Origin: Bacteroidales bacterium
GTDB lineage: Bacteria > Bacteroidota > Bacteroidia > Bacteroidales > WCHB1-69
Reading direction: 5' to 3'
DNA: 64,000 bases
Assembly: GCA_024685175.1 (NCBI GenBank)
Contig: JAIKWD010000012.1
Span: 144,694-208,693 of the forward strand
In this document: positions 41,833 to 50,328 of the stretch, one piece after another
How the letters are laid out: each line of letters starts with the position of its first letter
Position numbering within the stretch: position 1 is the stretch's first letter
Made by a program: the position numbers and the translations under genes
Notes under the pieces: generated by a model
Databases searched by the model: none
The model's input: the letters and a program-made list of their open reading frames with translations, nothing else
Told to the model about the DNA's origin: nothing

Positions 41833-43230
41833 TTATCGTCCGATAATCTCTGCCAGCTCATCAACACCCTTTGGCAAATGCGGACCTAACACACGGTGAC
41901 CGGTCTCCGTAATCAAGAGATCGTCCTCGATGCGAATGCCACCGAAATCTCGGTATTTCTCCACCACATCGTAGTTGATGAAATCAGCAAACTTGTTCTC
42001 TTTCCTCCAAATGTCAATCAAATGCGGGATGAAGTAGATGCCTGGCTCGATGGAGACCACAAAGCCCGGTTTCAGTTCGCGGGCCATACGGAGCGACGCC
42101 CAGCCAAAGATGCTGCTAGGACGGACGGTATCGTCGTAACCGACATAGATTTGGCCGAGACCTTCCATATCGTGCACATCCAAGCCAATCTGATGGCCTA
42201 AACCGTGCACCATGAACAGGGCGTGCGCACCCAATTCAACGGCCTCCTTTACATCACCCTTCATCAATCCCAAGTCTTTAAGACCCTGTGCGATAACCTC
42301 GCAAGAAAGGCGGTGTAACTCTTTGTTGTACATACCCGGGTGTGCGGCGTCAATAGCGTCCAGATTGGCTTTGAGCACAATCTCATAGATTTCCTGCTGC
42401 TTGGTGGTGAACTTGCCGCCCACAGGCAATGTGCGCGTGTAGTCGGAGCAGTAGTTCATCAGTCCTTCGGCGCCAGCGTCCATCAGCAGCATATTGCCGG
42501 CTTGGAGGGTGCCGTTGTGCAAGTGGTTGTGCAACGTCTCGCCGTGCTGCGAGAGGATGACAGGGAAAGAGATTCCGTTGCCATAAGACAATGCAATGCC
42601 TTCGGCCAAGCCGGCCAACTCGTGCTCCGAAGCACCAGGCATACAGCGCTGCATCACGGCCATGTGCATCTTGACCCCGATTTCGCAAGCCTTGTCCATC
42701 TCGTCAATCTCACACTGCTCCTTGGCGGATCGCAGGGCCACAATGCCCTTGATGAGCTCGATGGAAGCGGCTTCGCGGATTTGGTTCACGTTGATGCCGG
42801 TCATGTTGGAGAGCCAAATCTGGTTGTCGCCACGATATTGCGGGGTGAAATGCACCTTGCGACCCTTTTGCTGGGCTTCATGGATGTACTCTTCCAACTT
42901 GGCGAGCGGCATAGTCTCTTTCACGCCGACTTTCTCCGCCAAAGAGGCGATGGTGGGTTGGTCGCCCATCCAGATGATGTCGTCAATCTCGAAGTCGTTG
43001 CCGAAGATGATGGACTTGTGTGCATCAAAGTCTATGACAGCAGCGATGTCGGCAATAGACAAACCGAAGAAATAGAGGAAATCGCTGTCCTGACGAAAGT
43101 TATAAGTATTGTCGGGATAGTTCATCGGGGCCTCGTGATTGCCAAGGAACACCGCGATACCGTGTCCCACGCTTTGCGTGAGTTTATCTCTACGGTTTTG
43201 ATAAACGGAAGGTTGAAATAAAGGATTCAT
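41833..43230 (-). CDS. pepP: Xaa-Pro aminopeptidase (aminopeptidase P)
   Basis: 465 residues. N-terminal AMP_N domain (about 5-140) and pita-bread domain with all five metal ligands in context: LLMDAGAEGLMNYCSDYTRT (two Asp), HGLGHQIGLDVHD (His), VVSIEPGIYF (Glu) and GGIRIEDDLLIT (Glu). It removes an N-terminal residue preceding proline in the cytosol. It follows the endonuclease gene by 18 bases and is probably read with it. Confidence 0.94.
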   Translation of the reverse strand: MNPLFQPSVYQNRRDKLTQSVGHGIAVFLGNHEAPMNYPDNTYNFRQDSDFLYFFGLSIADIAAVIDFDAHKSIIFGNDFEIDDIIWMGDQPTIASLAEKVGVKETMPLAKLEEYIHEAQQKGRKVHFTPQYRGDNQIWLSNMTGINVNQIREAASIELIKGIVALRSAKEQCEIDEMDKACEIGVKMHMAVMQRCMPGASEHELAGLAEGIALSYGNGISFPVILSQHGETLHNHLHNGTLQAGNMLLMDAGAEGLMNYCSDYTRTLPVGGKFTTKQQEIYEIVLKANLDAIDAAHPGMYNKELHRLSCEVIAQGLKDLGLMKGDVKEAVELGAHALFMVHGLGHQIGLDVHDMEGLGQIYVGYDDTVRPSSIFGWASLRMARELKPGFVVSIEPGIYFIPHLIDIWRKENKFADFINYDVVEKYRDFGGIRIEDDLLITETGHRVLGPHLPKGVDELAEIIGR

Positions 43231-43248
43231 ATTATAGTATTTTAGTTG

Positions 43249-44328
43249 TTATTTTTTTAGGATTTTCTTGTTCAAAATGAAATCTTTGCTTATCATTCTC
43301 AAAATATACACCCCCGATGCCATATCTGGCAAATTAATAGTATACACTCCCTCAAAAACAGTTGTTTGTGACAACACAACCTGACCTGTTATGTTCAAAA
43401 CTTGAACCTCAACATTTTCATTCATCTCTGCTGGAGCTACTATGGTAATGCTTTCAGAGGCAGGCATGGGAAAAACTTTCCAGTTTTCCGCCAACGAAAG
43501 TTCAACTATACCATTGGGGTTGAAGGCATTGACAGAGTCGTCACCCCAAATTTTGTCCACCAACTCGGGATAGTCAATAAACGGGTTGCGATTGTTTTGC
43601 AGAGCATAGATAGCATTGTTTCTGTCAATCTCTTTCTCGCTGACAGGGTCGTCATTATGCCAACGTATCATCATATTGAGAGCCCAAGGTTTGAGCGAAC
43701 CGCCAGAAAACATGGATTGTGTCTCTTGACCTAGGTTCTTGTCCATATAGCACACGGCCATATAGAAATAGGTTCTGGCCAAATCACCCTTATAGGCATC
43801 ATTAGGTTCAAATACGGTACCAGAATAGCCTGCAGCTGTACAACTGCCAAGTTTAGAGCCATTGGTGCTGGTCCACGAAGCATTGCCCACTTCGCCCAGT
43901 GGCAGATTACCGCGTTTTCCATTCACAAAACCATCCGTAGGATAAAGGTGAAAAAGATCTGTATACATTGGTACAGCATCATTAAACCAACTCTTGGGTA
44001 TTGAATGCTCCCGATTGTAGCAATCGCCCTCGCTGGAATAACTGCCACATTGGTCTGAACCGAAGCTATAGTAGTAAGCAGTATTACCATTGGGATTATC
44101 GGAATATATATCCCACACTTTACCGTTGTCAGGACGTCTGTCCGTAGTGTAAAAAGCATCCCACAATGCACTATATGATAAAGAGTTATGATTTTTAACT
44201 ATGCCTGAAAGAGCTACTCGTAGCGCATGACCTTTTTTTTGATACGCGCCGTTGTAGTAATCTATAGGTGTTTGGGCTTGTACACATAAAGTCCCGAACA
44301 GGATAACCAGTAATAATTTATATCTCAT
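43249..44328 (-). CDS. Secreted endonuclease I with T9SS type A sorting domain
   Basis: 359 residues with signal peptide (1-18, ending CVQA). The EndA/NucM family core is visible: CYNREHSIPKSWFND with the catalytic His, DLFHLYPTDGFVNGKRGNLP, and a later ARTYFYMAVCYMD. The C-terminal 75 residues (VFPMPASESITIV, then QVLNITGQVVLSQ, ending ILNKKILKK) are a T9SS sorting domain. It should degrade extracellular DNA or RNA for phosphate or nucleosides. Confidence 0.9.
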   Translation of the reverse strand: MRYKLLLVILFGTLCVQAQTPIDYYNGAYQKKGHALRVALSGIVKNHNSLSYSALWDAFYTTDRRPDNGKVWDIYSDNPNGNTAYYYSFGSDQCGSYSSEGDCYNREHSIPKSWFNDAVPMYTDLFHLYPTDGFVNGKRGNLPLGEVGNASWTSTNGSKLGSCTAAGYSGTVFEPNDAYKGDLARTYFYMAVCYMDKNLGQETQSMFSGGSLKPWALNMMIRWHNDDPVSEKEIDRNNAIYALQNNRNPFIDYPELVDKIWGDDSVNAFNPNGIVELSLAENWKVFPMPASESITIVAPAEMNENVEVQVLNITGQVVLSQTTVFEGVYTINLPDMASGVYILRMISKDFILNKKILKK

Positions 44329-44345
44329 CTTGGCAAATTGGGCCG

Positions 44346-44353
44346 CAAATATA
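44346..44353 (-). promoter_or_regulatory. -7 box of the endonuclease/aminopeptidase P operon
   Basis: TATATTTG on the minus strand, 17 bases ahead of the start codon. Its upstream T-run is the U-tract of the hydG terminator. Confidence 0.65.
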
Positions 44354-44393
44354 CAAAAAAGTAAGGGCAGATTAAAAACCCGCCCTTACTTTT
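44354..44393 (-). terminator. Terminator of hydG
   Basis: GTAAGGGC and GCCCTTAC arms, extended by A/T pairs, with a 13-base loop and a U-tract on the minus strand. It lies about 20 bases after the hydG stop and abuts the next promoter. Confidence 0.85.
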
Positions 44394-44411
44394 CTTGCGT
44401 TTCCAAACCTC

Positions 44412-45866
44412 CTAGAAGTAGAGGTCGCGCTCGCCCTGTTTGATGCGCTCGATGCGCTTGAGCAGTTCGTCTCTGAACTTTTCGTCCACATTGACGATGT
44501 TGTTCTCAATGACTTTCCAGCCCTTGGCGGCCACTTCGGGAGTGGCGTAGTCGACTAAGTATTCGCTGAGCGTCAGGATGGCGTTGGGCGTGCAGTAGCG
44601 CTTGATGAACCCCGGCACGCTGAACTCCATAAAGTGTTCGCCCGTACGTCCCAAACGATAGCAGGCGGTGCAGAAACTCGGAATATAGTTGCCATCAAGC
44701 AATTCGTCGATGATATCTCCGAGGTTGCGGTCGTCTCCGATCTTGAATTGCTCACGATGCAGGTTCTGGTTTTCTTGCTTGTCGGTGTTCTTTTCGGTTT
44801 CCTCGTGGTGGTATTTATAGTCGCCGATTTGCAAGTTGGTGCCGCCGTCGATTTGGGAGATGCCGTATTGGATGGCCTTGGCGCGGAAGGCGGCATCCTC
44901 GCGAGCGGTGAGAATCATACCCGTGTATGGCACGGCCAAACGGAAAATGGCAATGATTTTCTCAAAGGTGTCGTCATCCACAAAGTATTTCTTGTCGATG
45001 TTGAGGCCGGATGCGTCCTTTATTCTCGGGAAAGAGATGGTGTGCGGTCCCACGTTGAAGCAGGCTTCGAGGTGGTTGGTGTGGCGGATCATAGCCAGCA
45101 CCTCGAACCGCCAGTCGTAAAGGCCGAAGAGGATGCCGAGACCGTTATCGTCAATGCCGGCCTGCTGGGCGCGGTCCATTGAGGTAAGACGCCACTCGTA
45201 ATTGCCCTTCATCGTGTTGGCAGGGTGATACCAGGTGTAGGCCTCGGGATGATAGGTCTCCTGGAAGATCTGGTATGTGCCGATGCCGGCTTCCTTGACG
45301 ATGCGGAATCCCTCGACATCCAACGGGGCGGCGTTGATGTTGACACGACGGATGGAACCGTTGCCTTTCTTGGTGGCATAGGTTATCTTGACGGTGTGGG
45401 CGATGTATTCCGGAGAGTATTTCGGAGACTCTCCGTAGACCAGGATCAGTCTCTTCTGTCCGTCGTCTTCCAAGGCCTCCACGCTGCGCACAAGTTCTTC
45501 GTCGGTAAGCGTGGTACGTACCTGCTCCTTATTGGACTTGCGGAAACCGCAGTACTTGCAGTTATTGATGCAATAGTTGCCCACATAAAGCGGGGCAAAG
45601 AGCACGATGCGATTACCGTAGACGCGACGTTTCAGTTCGCGGGCGCCCTCCTTGATTTCCTCCACCAAGGCTGGGTCGGTTGTGTTGACCAAGACGGCGG
45701 TTTCCTCCAAGGTCAGACGGTTCTTGTCCAACGACTTTTTGATGATTTCGTGCACGCGTTCCGGCGTGCTTTTGGTGTTGTTGATAAAATCCCACAATTC
45801 ATCAGGATCGATGAAAGGTTTTCCAATCTCGTCGGGGATACGACATTTTTCAGGATGAAATTGCAT
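44412..45866 (-). CDS. hydG: [FeFe]-hydrogenase maturase HydG
   Basis: 484 residues from MQFHPEKC; an upstream in-frame ATG at 45929 lies in a repeat hairpin and is not used. Radical-SAM cluster motif CINNCKYC gives Cys99, Cys103 and Cys106. The C-terminal CTAC (399 and 402) with a third Cys at 425 makes the CX2CX22C second-cluster motif that separates HydG from ThiH. It cleaves tyrosine to supply CO and cyanide for the H-cluster. hydE, hydF and the hydrogenase genes are not in the window. Confidence 0.95.
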   Translation of the reverse strand: MQFHPEKCRIPDEIGKPFIDPDELWDFINNTKSTPERVHEIIKKSLDKNRLTLEETAVLVNTTDPALVEEIKEGARELKRRVYGNRIVLFAPLYVGNYCINNCKYCGFRKSNKEQVRTTLTDEELVRSVEALEDDGQKRLILVYGESPKYSPEYIAHTVKITYATKKGNGSIRRVNINAAPLDVEGFRIVKEAGIGTYQIFQETYHPEAYTWYHPANTMKGNYEWRLTSMDRAQQAGIDDNGLGILFGLYDWRFEVLAMIRHTNHLEACFNVGPHTISFPRIKDASGLNIDKKYFVDDDTFEKIIAIFRLAVPYTGMILTAREDAAFRAKAIQYGISQIDGGTNLQIGDYKYHHEETEKNTDKQENQNLHREQFKIGDDRNLGDIIDELLDGNYIPSFCTACYRLGRTGEHFMEFSVPGFIKRYCTPNAILTLSEYLVDYATPEVAAKGWKVIENNIVNVDEKFRDELLKRIERIKQGERDLYF

Positions 45867-45895
45867 ATTGTTGTGTTTTTTATGTTTTTTTATGG

Positions 45896-45929
45896 TTGGT
45901 AGGGACGCAAGATTTTGAGTCCCTACCAA
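45896..45929. repeat. GTAGGGAC-family inverted repeat between hydG and its upstream gene
   Basis: Perfect 11-base arms TTGGTAGGGAC and GTCCCTACCAA, continued by CAA/TTG after one mismatch. It resembles the GTAGAGAC palindromes at 33928 and 34144. No U-tract follows on the minus strand, so it is not a simple terminator. Confidence 0.7.
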
Positions 45930-45944
45930 ATAATATTTCCAAAA

Positions 45945-46190
45945 TTATGATTTCGTCACAACGGCCTTGACCTCCACATTGTCGATCTTGCCCAACTGTC
46001 CGGAAAGTGCGTTTATTTGGTTGACATCGCCTTCCACAATGAGCGAAATGACCGCGATGGTGCGGTCGTGAAAAGGCAGGCCCTGGCGGGCCAAGATGAT
46101 GTCCGAATAACGTGAGATGACGCTGTTTACCAGCGATGCGACCGTGCGGTCCAAAAGTAGCACGGTAACTGTTCCAATTCTCTTTTCCAT
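45945..46190 (-). CDS. TM1266-type iron-only hydrogenase system regulator
   Basis: 81 residues, a single small ACT/NikR-C-like ferredoxin fold: MEKRIGTVTVLLLDRTVASL, HDRTIAVISLIVEGDVNQIN and GKIDNVEVKAVVT. This family is almost always linked to hyd maturation genes and is thought to have a regulatory role; it has no DNA-binding domain. It leads the two-gene unit with hydG (78-base gap) from the promoter at 46233. Confidence 0.88.
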   Translation of the reverse strand: MEKRIGTVTVLLLDRTVASLVNSVISRYSDIILARQGLPFHDRTIAVISLIVEGDVNQINALSGQLGKIDNVEVKAVVTKS

Positions 46191-46232
46191 CAGTTCAACT
46201 TTTGGATTAGGTGATTGTTGTGATTACGGCTG

Positions 46233-46240
46233 CAAAGATA
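46233..46240 (-). promoter_or_regulatory. -7 box of the TM1266-hydG unit
   Basis: TATCTTTG on the minus strand, preceded by a T-run and lying just after the priA stop. Confidence 0.65.
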
Positions 46241-46248
46241 CAAAAAAA

Positions 46249-48750
46249 TCAGGCGTCTACATTGATAACCATCTTCACTGACTTAAATGCCTTATTTTCT
46301 TGAAATTCGTGAATGATGCGCAAAAGCTCCTGTTTGTTATTTTCCAAATGGGAATCTTTGTTGAATTTTATCCAAAAATCTTCAAGATAATAGTTTTGTA
46401 CTCGAGATACGATAGGAGCTTGCGGGCCAAGCACACGCCTAGGAAAAGCCGCCCTTAAGGGTTGGGCCAACTTCTGGGCAGCAGCTGTAACTATCTTCTC
46501 CTCAGTATGTTTTAGGGTAACTTTTACCAAACGAGTGATAGGAGGATAAAGGTATTCTTTTCGTTCAGCTATCTGACTCTCATACATAGCTGAATAGTCG
46601 TTGCTTTCCACATATTGCAATGCAGGATGACGAGGTTGGAACGCTTGTATTACCACCTTGCCCGGCACTTCCTTGCGCCCAGCCCGGCCACTAACCTGTG
46701 CAAGCAGTTGGAATGCCCGCTCGAAAGAACGAAAGTCGGGAAACGAAATCAAGGCATCAGCGTTTAGTATGCCAACAACACTCACTCTGTCGAAATCCAA
46801 TCCTTTGGTCACCATCTGAGTTCCTACCAAGATGTCTGTCTTGTGTTGCTCGAAATCGCTAATGATTCGCTGATATCCGTTCTTGGAACGCGTGGTGTCA
46901 AGGTCCATTCGGGCGATGACAGCATTAGGGAATATCTCCGCCAGTGTCTCCTCCACCTTCTCGGTACCGAAACCTTTCATTTCTATATCCGTGCTATTGC
47001 AAGTGGGACATCTATGCGGCACATCGATGGCATAACCGCAATAGTGACACTTGAGCAGTCCCGACCGCTTGTGATAGGTTAGCGTCACATCGCAATACTT
47101 GCAGGTTGGCATCGTCTGGCATGTGTTGCAAAACATCCTTACGGCATAGCCCCGGCGGTTTTGGAACAGGATGACTTGTTCCTTATTGTCGAGGGCCTTG
47201 CCGATTTGTTCGACCAAAAAGTCGGAAAACAGACCTTGGACCTCTTTGCGTTTATGGGCCTCCGCCATATTAACTACCCAGATATCGGGCAGCTTGCTTT
47301 GCGCATACCGTTGGGTCAGCTCCACCAGCCCATACTTGCCTTGTTGGGTGTTGTAATAACTCTCAAGAGACGGGGTGGCTGTGCCTAGCAAGATCTTGGC
47401 TCCATGCAAGTGAGCCAACACTACGGCACTATCGCGAGCCTGGTAGCGGGGGGCTGGATCTTGTTGCTTGTATGAGGCATCGTGTTCCTCATCAACAATG
47501 ATCAGGCCAAGGTCGCGGTAGGGCAACAACAAAGCTGAACGGGCGCCCAATATCAACTGATACTTGGAAGTCTGATCCAAACCATCGCCATGCTTGAGCA
47601 CACGATCCCAGATTTCCACCCGCTCGTATTCGTTGAATCGGGAATGATATACGCCCACTTTTTCACCGAAGTATTTGCATAAGCGATTCACGATCTGGGT
47701 GGTGAGAGCTATCTCGGGTAACAAATAGAGTACCTGTTTGCCCTGCTTGAGTACCTCATCGATGAGTTTGATGTATATCTCGGTCTTGCCGCTGCCAGTC
47801 ACACCATGCAACAAAACCACAGGATGATCTTTGAACTGTTCGTGAATTCGGGTAAAGGCTTTTTCTTGAGGATCAGAGAGTTGGATATGGTCGGCCTCAT
47901 CGCGCGAAGAATAGTCCACTAGACGAGAGGTGACAACCTCTTCGGCAACAAGATAGCCCTTTTTAAGCATTGTCTGTAAGCGGGAAGGGGTGATCTTGCC
48001 AGACTCGAGCAACTTGCTCCGGGGCACGCGCGCCGCAAAATCATAGCCTTGCTCCGACTTGGCATCCATGATGAAGGCCAACAAACTGTCCGCTTGCGAC
48101 ACAGTACGCTGCGAACTGTTGAGTTGATCCAACAATGTCATAAAAGCCGACTCCTCCGCATAATTGTCAGCCAATCGGATAACAGTCTCCTTTTTGGCTT
48201 TGTACGGGTTGCGCAACTCTTCGTCGGTGACCACCACTTTCTTGTCCACCAACGATTTGATGATGGGCAATATCTTCTGTATGTTGACTGTTCTGGCAAT
48301 CTGATCCACGGTCATCGACTCCTGATAGGTGAGCGCTTCGGCAATGTGCAGCTCGTTTTCGTTGAGTACGGATACGTCACCGTTGAAGTCAGGGTGCAAC
48401 AAGATCTTGGTCTCTGACGCCAACTTGAGGGCGGAGGGCAGCGCGGCGGCCATCACCTCGCCCAAGGTGCAGAGATAGTAGTCGGCCATCCATTGCCACA
48501 ACTTGAATTGTTTTTCAGAGACAACAGGTTGGCTATCAATAACATCTAGGATATATTTGGTATTAACCTGTTTGGGAACCTCATCGTGAACGCGCACCAC
48601 GAGGGCGGAGTACAGCTTGCTGCGGCCAAACGGCACTATAACGCGCATGCCAAAAGCCACCGGCTTGTCCAACTCATGAGGTATACGATAGGTGAACAGT
48701 GAGGGCAGCGGCAACGGCAGCAGGACATCGGCAAAGTAAGTGATGCGCAT
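46249..48750 (-). CDS. priA: Primosomal protein N' (PriA helicase)
   Basis: 833 residues from MRITYFADVL; the open frame continues 34 codons upstream into the ogt gene, but the family N-terminus and the stop of ogt five bases earlier support this start. DNA-binding N-domain, Walker A GVTGSGKTEIYI, DEEHD box, and paired zinc motifs from CNTCQTMPTCKYCDVTL to CPTCNS, then QVSGRAGR. It restarts stalled replication forks. Translated together with the alkyl-DNA repair gene upstream. Confidence 0.96.
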   Translation of the reverse strand: MRITYFADVLLPLPLPSLFTYRIPHELDKPVAFGMRVIVPFGRSKLYSALVVRVHDEVPKQVNTKYILDVIDSQPVVSEKQFKLWQWMADYYLCTLGEVMAAALPSALKLASETKILLHPDFNGDVSVLNENELHIAEALTYQESMTVDQIARTVNIQKILPIIKSLVDKKVVVTDEELRNPYKAKKETVIRLADNYAEESAFMTLLDQLNSSQRTVSQADSLLAFIMDAKSEQGYDFAARVPRSKLLESGKITPSRLQTMLKKGYLVAEEVVTSRLVDYSSRDEADHIQLSDPQEKAFTRIHEQFKDHPVVLLHGVTGSGKTEIYIKLIDEVLKQGKQVLYLLPEIALTTQIVNRLCKYFGEKVGVYHSRFNEYERVEIWDRVLKHGDGLDQTSKYQLILGARSALLLPYRDLGLIIVDEEHDASYKQQDPAPRYQARDSAVVLAHLHGAKILLGTATPSLESYYNTQQGKYGLVELTQRYAQSKLPDIWVVNMAEAHKRKEVQGLFSDFLVEQIGKALDNKEQVILFQNRRGYAVRMFCNTCQTMPTCKYCDVTLTYHKRSGLLKCHYCGYAIDVPHRCPTCNSTDIEMKGFGTEKVEETLAEIFPNAVIARMDLDTTRSKNGYQRIISDFEQHKTDILVGTQMVTKGLDFDRVSVVGILNADALISFPDFRSFERAFQLLAQVSGRAGRKEVPGKVVIQAFQPRHPALQYVESNDYSAMYESQIAERKEYLYPPITRLVKVTLKHTEEKIVTAAAQKLAQPLRAAFPRRVLGPQAPIVSRVQNYYLEDFWIKFNKDSHLENNKQELLRIIHEFQENKAFKSVKMVINVDA

Positions 48751-48755
48751 AGTGG

Positions 48756-49367
48756 TTAGAAAAGGGTGGGCTCCCAGTTGGACACGTTTTTGATCTTGTG
48801 GGATGAGCGAGCCTCCTTGTTGAGAAACTTGATTTTGCGTTCCACGCCCCATCTAAAGCCGCCAAGTTTACCATTGGAACAAATAACACGATGGCACGGA
48901 ATGAGGCACATCACAGGGTTACTGCCCACTGCCTGACCCACTGGACGAGCGGCCTTGGGATTACCTATGCGTTGGGCGATGTTGAGGTAGGTGGTCACCT
49001 TGCCCGATGGAATCTGTAATAGATCGGTCCACACAGCCAACTGGAAAGGTGTGCCATATATATGCAAAACCAACTCTTTGTCTTTAACCGGACGATTGCG
49101 CAGCAACTGAGCCACCGTTTTGTGTATTGCCACTTTCTGACAACGAAAATGAGCTTTTGGAAAATGCTTCTTTAACGTCTCCACCGGATTCCACTTCATG
49201 TCGCCAGGCATCATAAAACAAACACCTTTGGTAGTGGAAGCCACCAAAAAACTGCCCGTCGGAACAGTAAAGAAACTGTATGAAATGGTTAATCGTTTCT
49301 CTTTCCCCTTATACTCTTCAGGGGTCATCGGAACGATTGTGATGGGAATGGAAACTATTGGGCTCAT
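48756..49367 (-). CDS. ogt: Methylated-DNA-protein cysteine methyltransferase
   Basis: 203 residues. The C-terminal methyltransferase domain has the acceptor Cys158 in IPCHRVICSNG, preceded by IPSGKVTTYLNIAQRIG and the RPVGQAVGSNP arginine-finger region. The N-terminal ribonuclease-like domain (about 1-95) is longer than in Ogt and resembles that of Ada, but no zinc-binding or AraC module is present. A suicide repair protein for O6-alkylguanine. Promoter at 49395; followed by priA. Confidence 0.93.
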   Translation of the reverse strand: MSPIVSIPITIVPMTPEEYKGKEKRLTISYSFFTVPTGSFLVASTTKGVCFMMPGDMKWNPVETLKKHFPKAHFRCQKVAIHKTVAQLLRNRPVKDKELVLHIYGTPFQLAVWTDLLQIPSGKVTTYLNIAQRIGNPKAARPVGQAVGSNPVMCLIPCHRVICSNGKLGGFRWGVERKIKFLNKEARSSHKIKNVSNWEPTLF

Positions 49368-49394
49368 TTTGAATCAATTTTATTATTGAACGTA

Positions 49395-49402
49395 CAAAGA
49401 TA
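49395..49402 (-). promoter_or_regulatory. -7 box of the ogt-priA operon
   Basis: TATCTTTG on the minus strand, 27 bases ahead of the ogt start. Confidence 0.65.
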
Positions 49403-49413
49403 ACTTTTTTCTC

Positions 49414-50283
49414 CTATTTGTTCACCTCTTTGTACTTGATATTCAACAGGTCCTGTTCCATGGCGATTTTGTCAATGATCTTCTTTAGCATAATATCCAA
49501 CTCACCGCCTTCTGTATAGATGGTTGGAGCAATGTAGTCGGCACGATTTTGCCGTATGAGATCAAGACAAATGTCTTTGGAGGATTTGGGACGATGGGGG
49601 GTGGCCACGGATGCCGGATTGTACACGGCAATGGTCGTGCCTCCATAGAGATTCACCATTTTCATGGCTGGCACATCAGTCTCTCCGTCTCCAATGTAGA
49701 TGAAGTTGGAGAAAGGTACAGCGCGTTGGTCTTCGGGCATCGACTTATTGATGAGCGTGTTGTCATACGAATTGTAAATGCCTTTGTTTATTCTGAACAA
49801 AAACTGGGTTTTATTGGTGTAGTTGACCACCAATGCAGGCCAGCAGGCCACACCGTTGTCGTCGTATTCGAAACCGGAAGCGAAAATGGTCTTAAAGTGC
49901 TTGGCGATGGCCGTGCCTTTCACAAACTCACGCAAGCCTGAAGAGATGATGAAGTGCTCCAGATGGATGTTCTTGGAGGCGGCGTATGCGTTTATGCGCT
50001 CAAAATAGGTCTCCACACCTTCGAAAAAAGTAATCTTCTCGCCATACTTCATAAAGGCTTCCTCACGAATAGAAATGTTTTTCTCTTTGGCCTTGATGAG
50101 CATGAGATGCATATAGGCCAAAACCTCATCCATATCGTGCTTCTTGGCCAAATCGTTGGCTTCTTGCCAAAACTCCCCCTTGTCCATGTTAAGGTCAGGG
50201 ATGAAGTTGTACTCCTGCATATTGCCAGGTGCCAGCGTACCATCGAAATCGTACGCTATGGCCATATTTCTGTTTTCTGTCAT
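49414..50283 (-). CDS. HAD-superfamily hydrolase
   Basis: 289 residues. Motif I is YDFDGTLAPGN (nucleophile Asp12), motif II IISSG, and motif III/IV GDGETDVPAMK. The cap is helical (about 25-105), as in phosphoserine-phosphatase-like members. Substrate unknown, most likely a small phosphomonoester. A second ATG (residue 7, MAIAYDFDGT) is a possible start. No promoter box is seen between it and the terminator of the upstream gene, so transcription may depend on readthrough. Confidence 0.82.
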   Translation of the reverse strand: MTENRNMAIAYDFDGTLAPGNMQEYNFIPDLNMDKGEFWQEANDLAKKHDMDEVLAYMHLMLIKAKEKNISIREEAFMKYGEKITFFEGVETYFERINAYAASKNIHLEHFIISSGLREFVKGTAIAKHFKTIFASGFEYDDNGVACWPALVVNYTNKTQFLFRINKGIYNSYDNTLINKSMPEDQRAVPFSNFIYIGDGETDVPAMKMVNLYGGTTIAVYNPASVATPHRPKSSKDICLDLIRQNRADYIAPTIYTEGGELDIMLKKIIDKIAMEQDLLNIKYKEVNK

Positions 50284-50294
50284 AGGGTATATGG

Positions 50295-50323
50295 AAAAAA
50301 GGGCGGGTTTGAAACCCGCCCTT
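50295..50323 (-). terminator. Terminator of the OmpA-like lipoprotein gene
   Basis: GGGCGGG and CCCGCCC arms with a 7-base loop that can partly pair, followed by six T on the minus strand, six bases after the stop. Confidence 0.85.
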
Positions 50324-50328
50324 AATAA

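Noticed and set aside
45896..45929. Inverted repeat as a terminator between the TM1266-type gene and hydG
   Set aside because: No T-run follows on the minus strand, and the two genes are expected to be read together.
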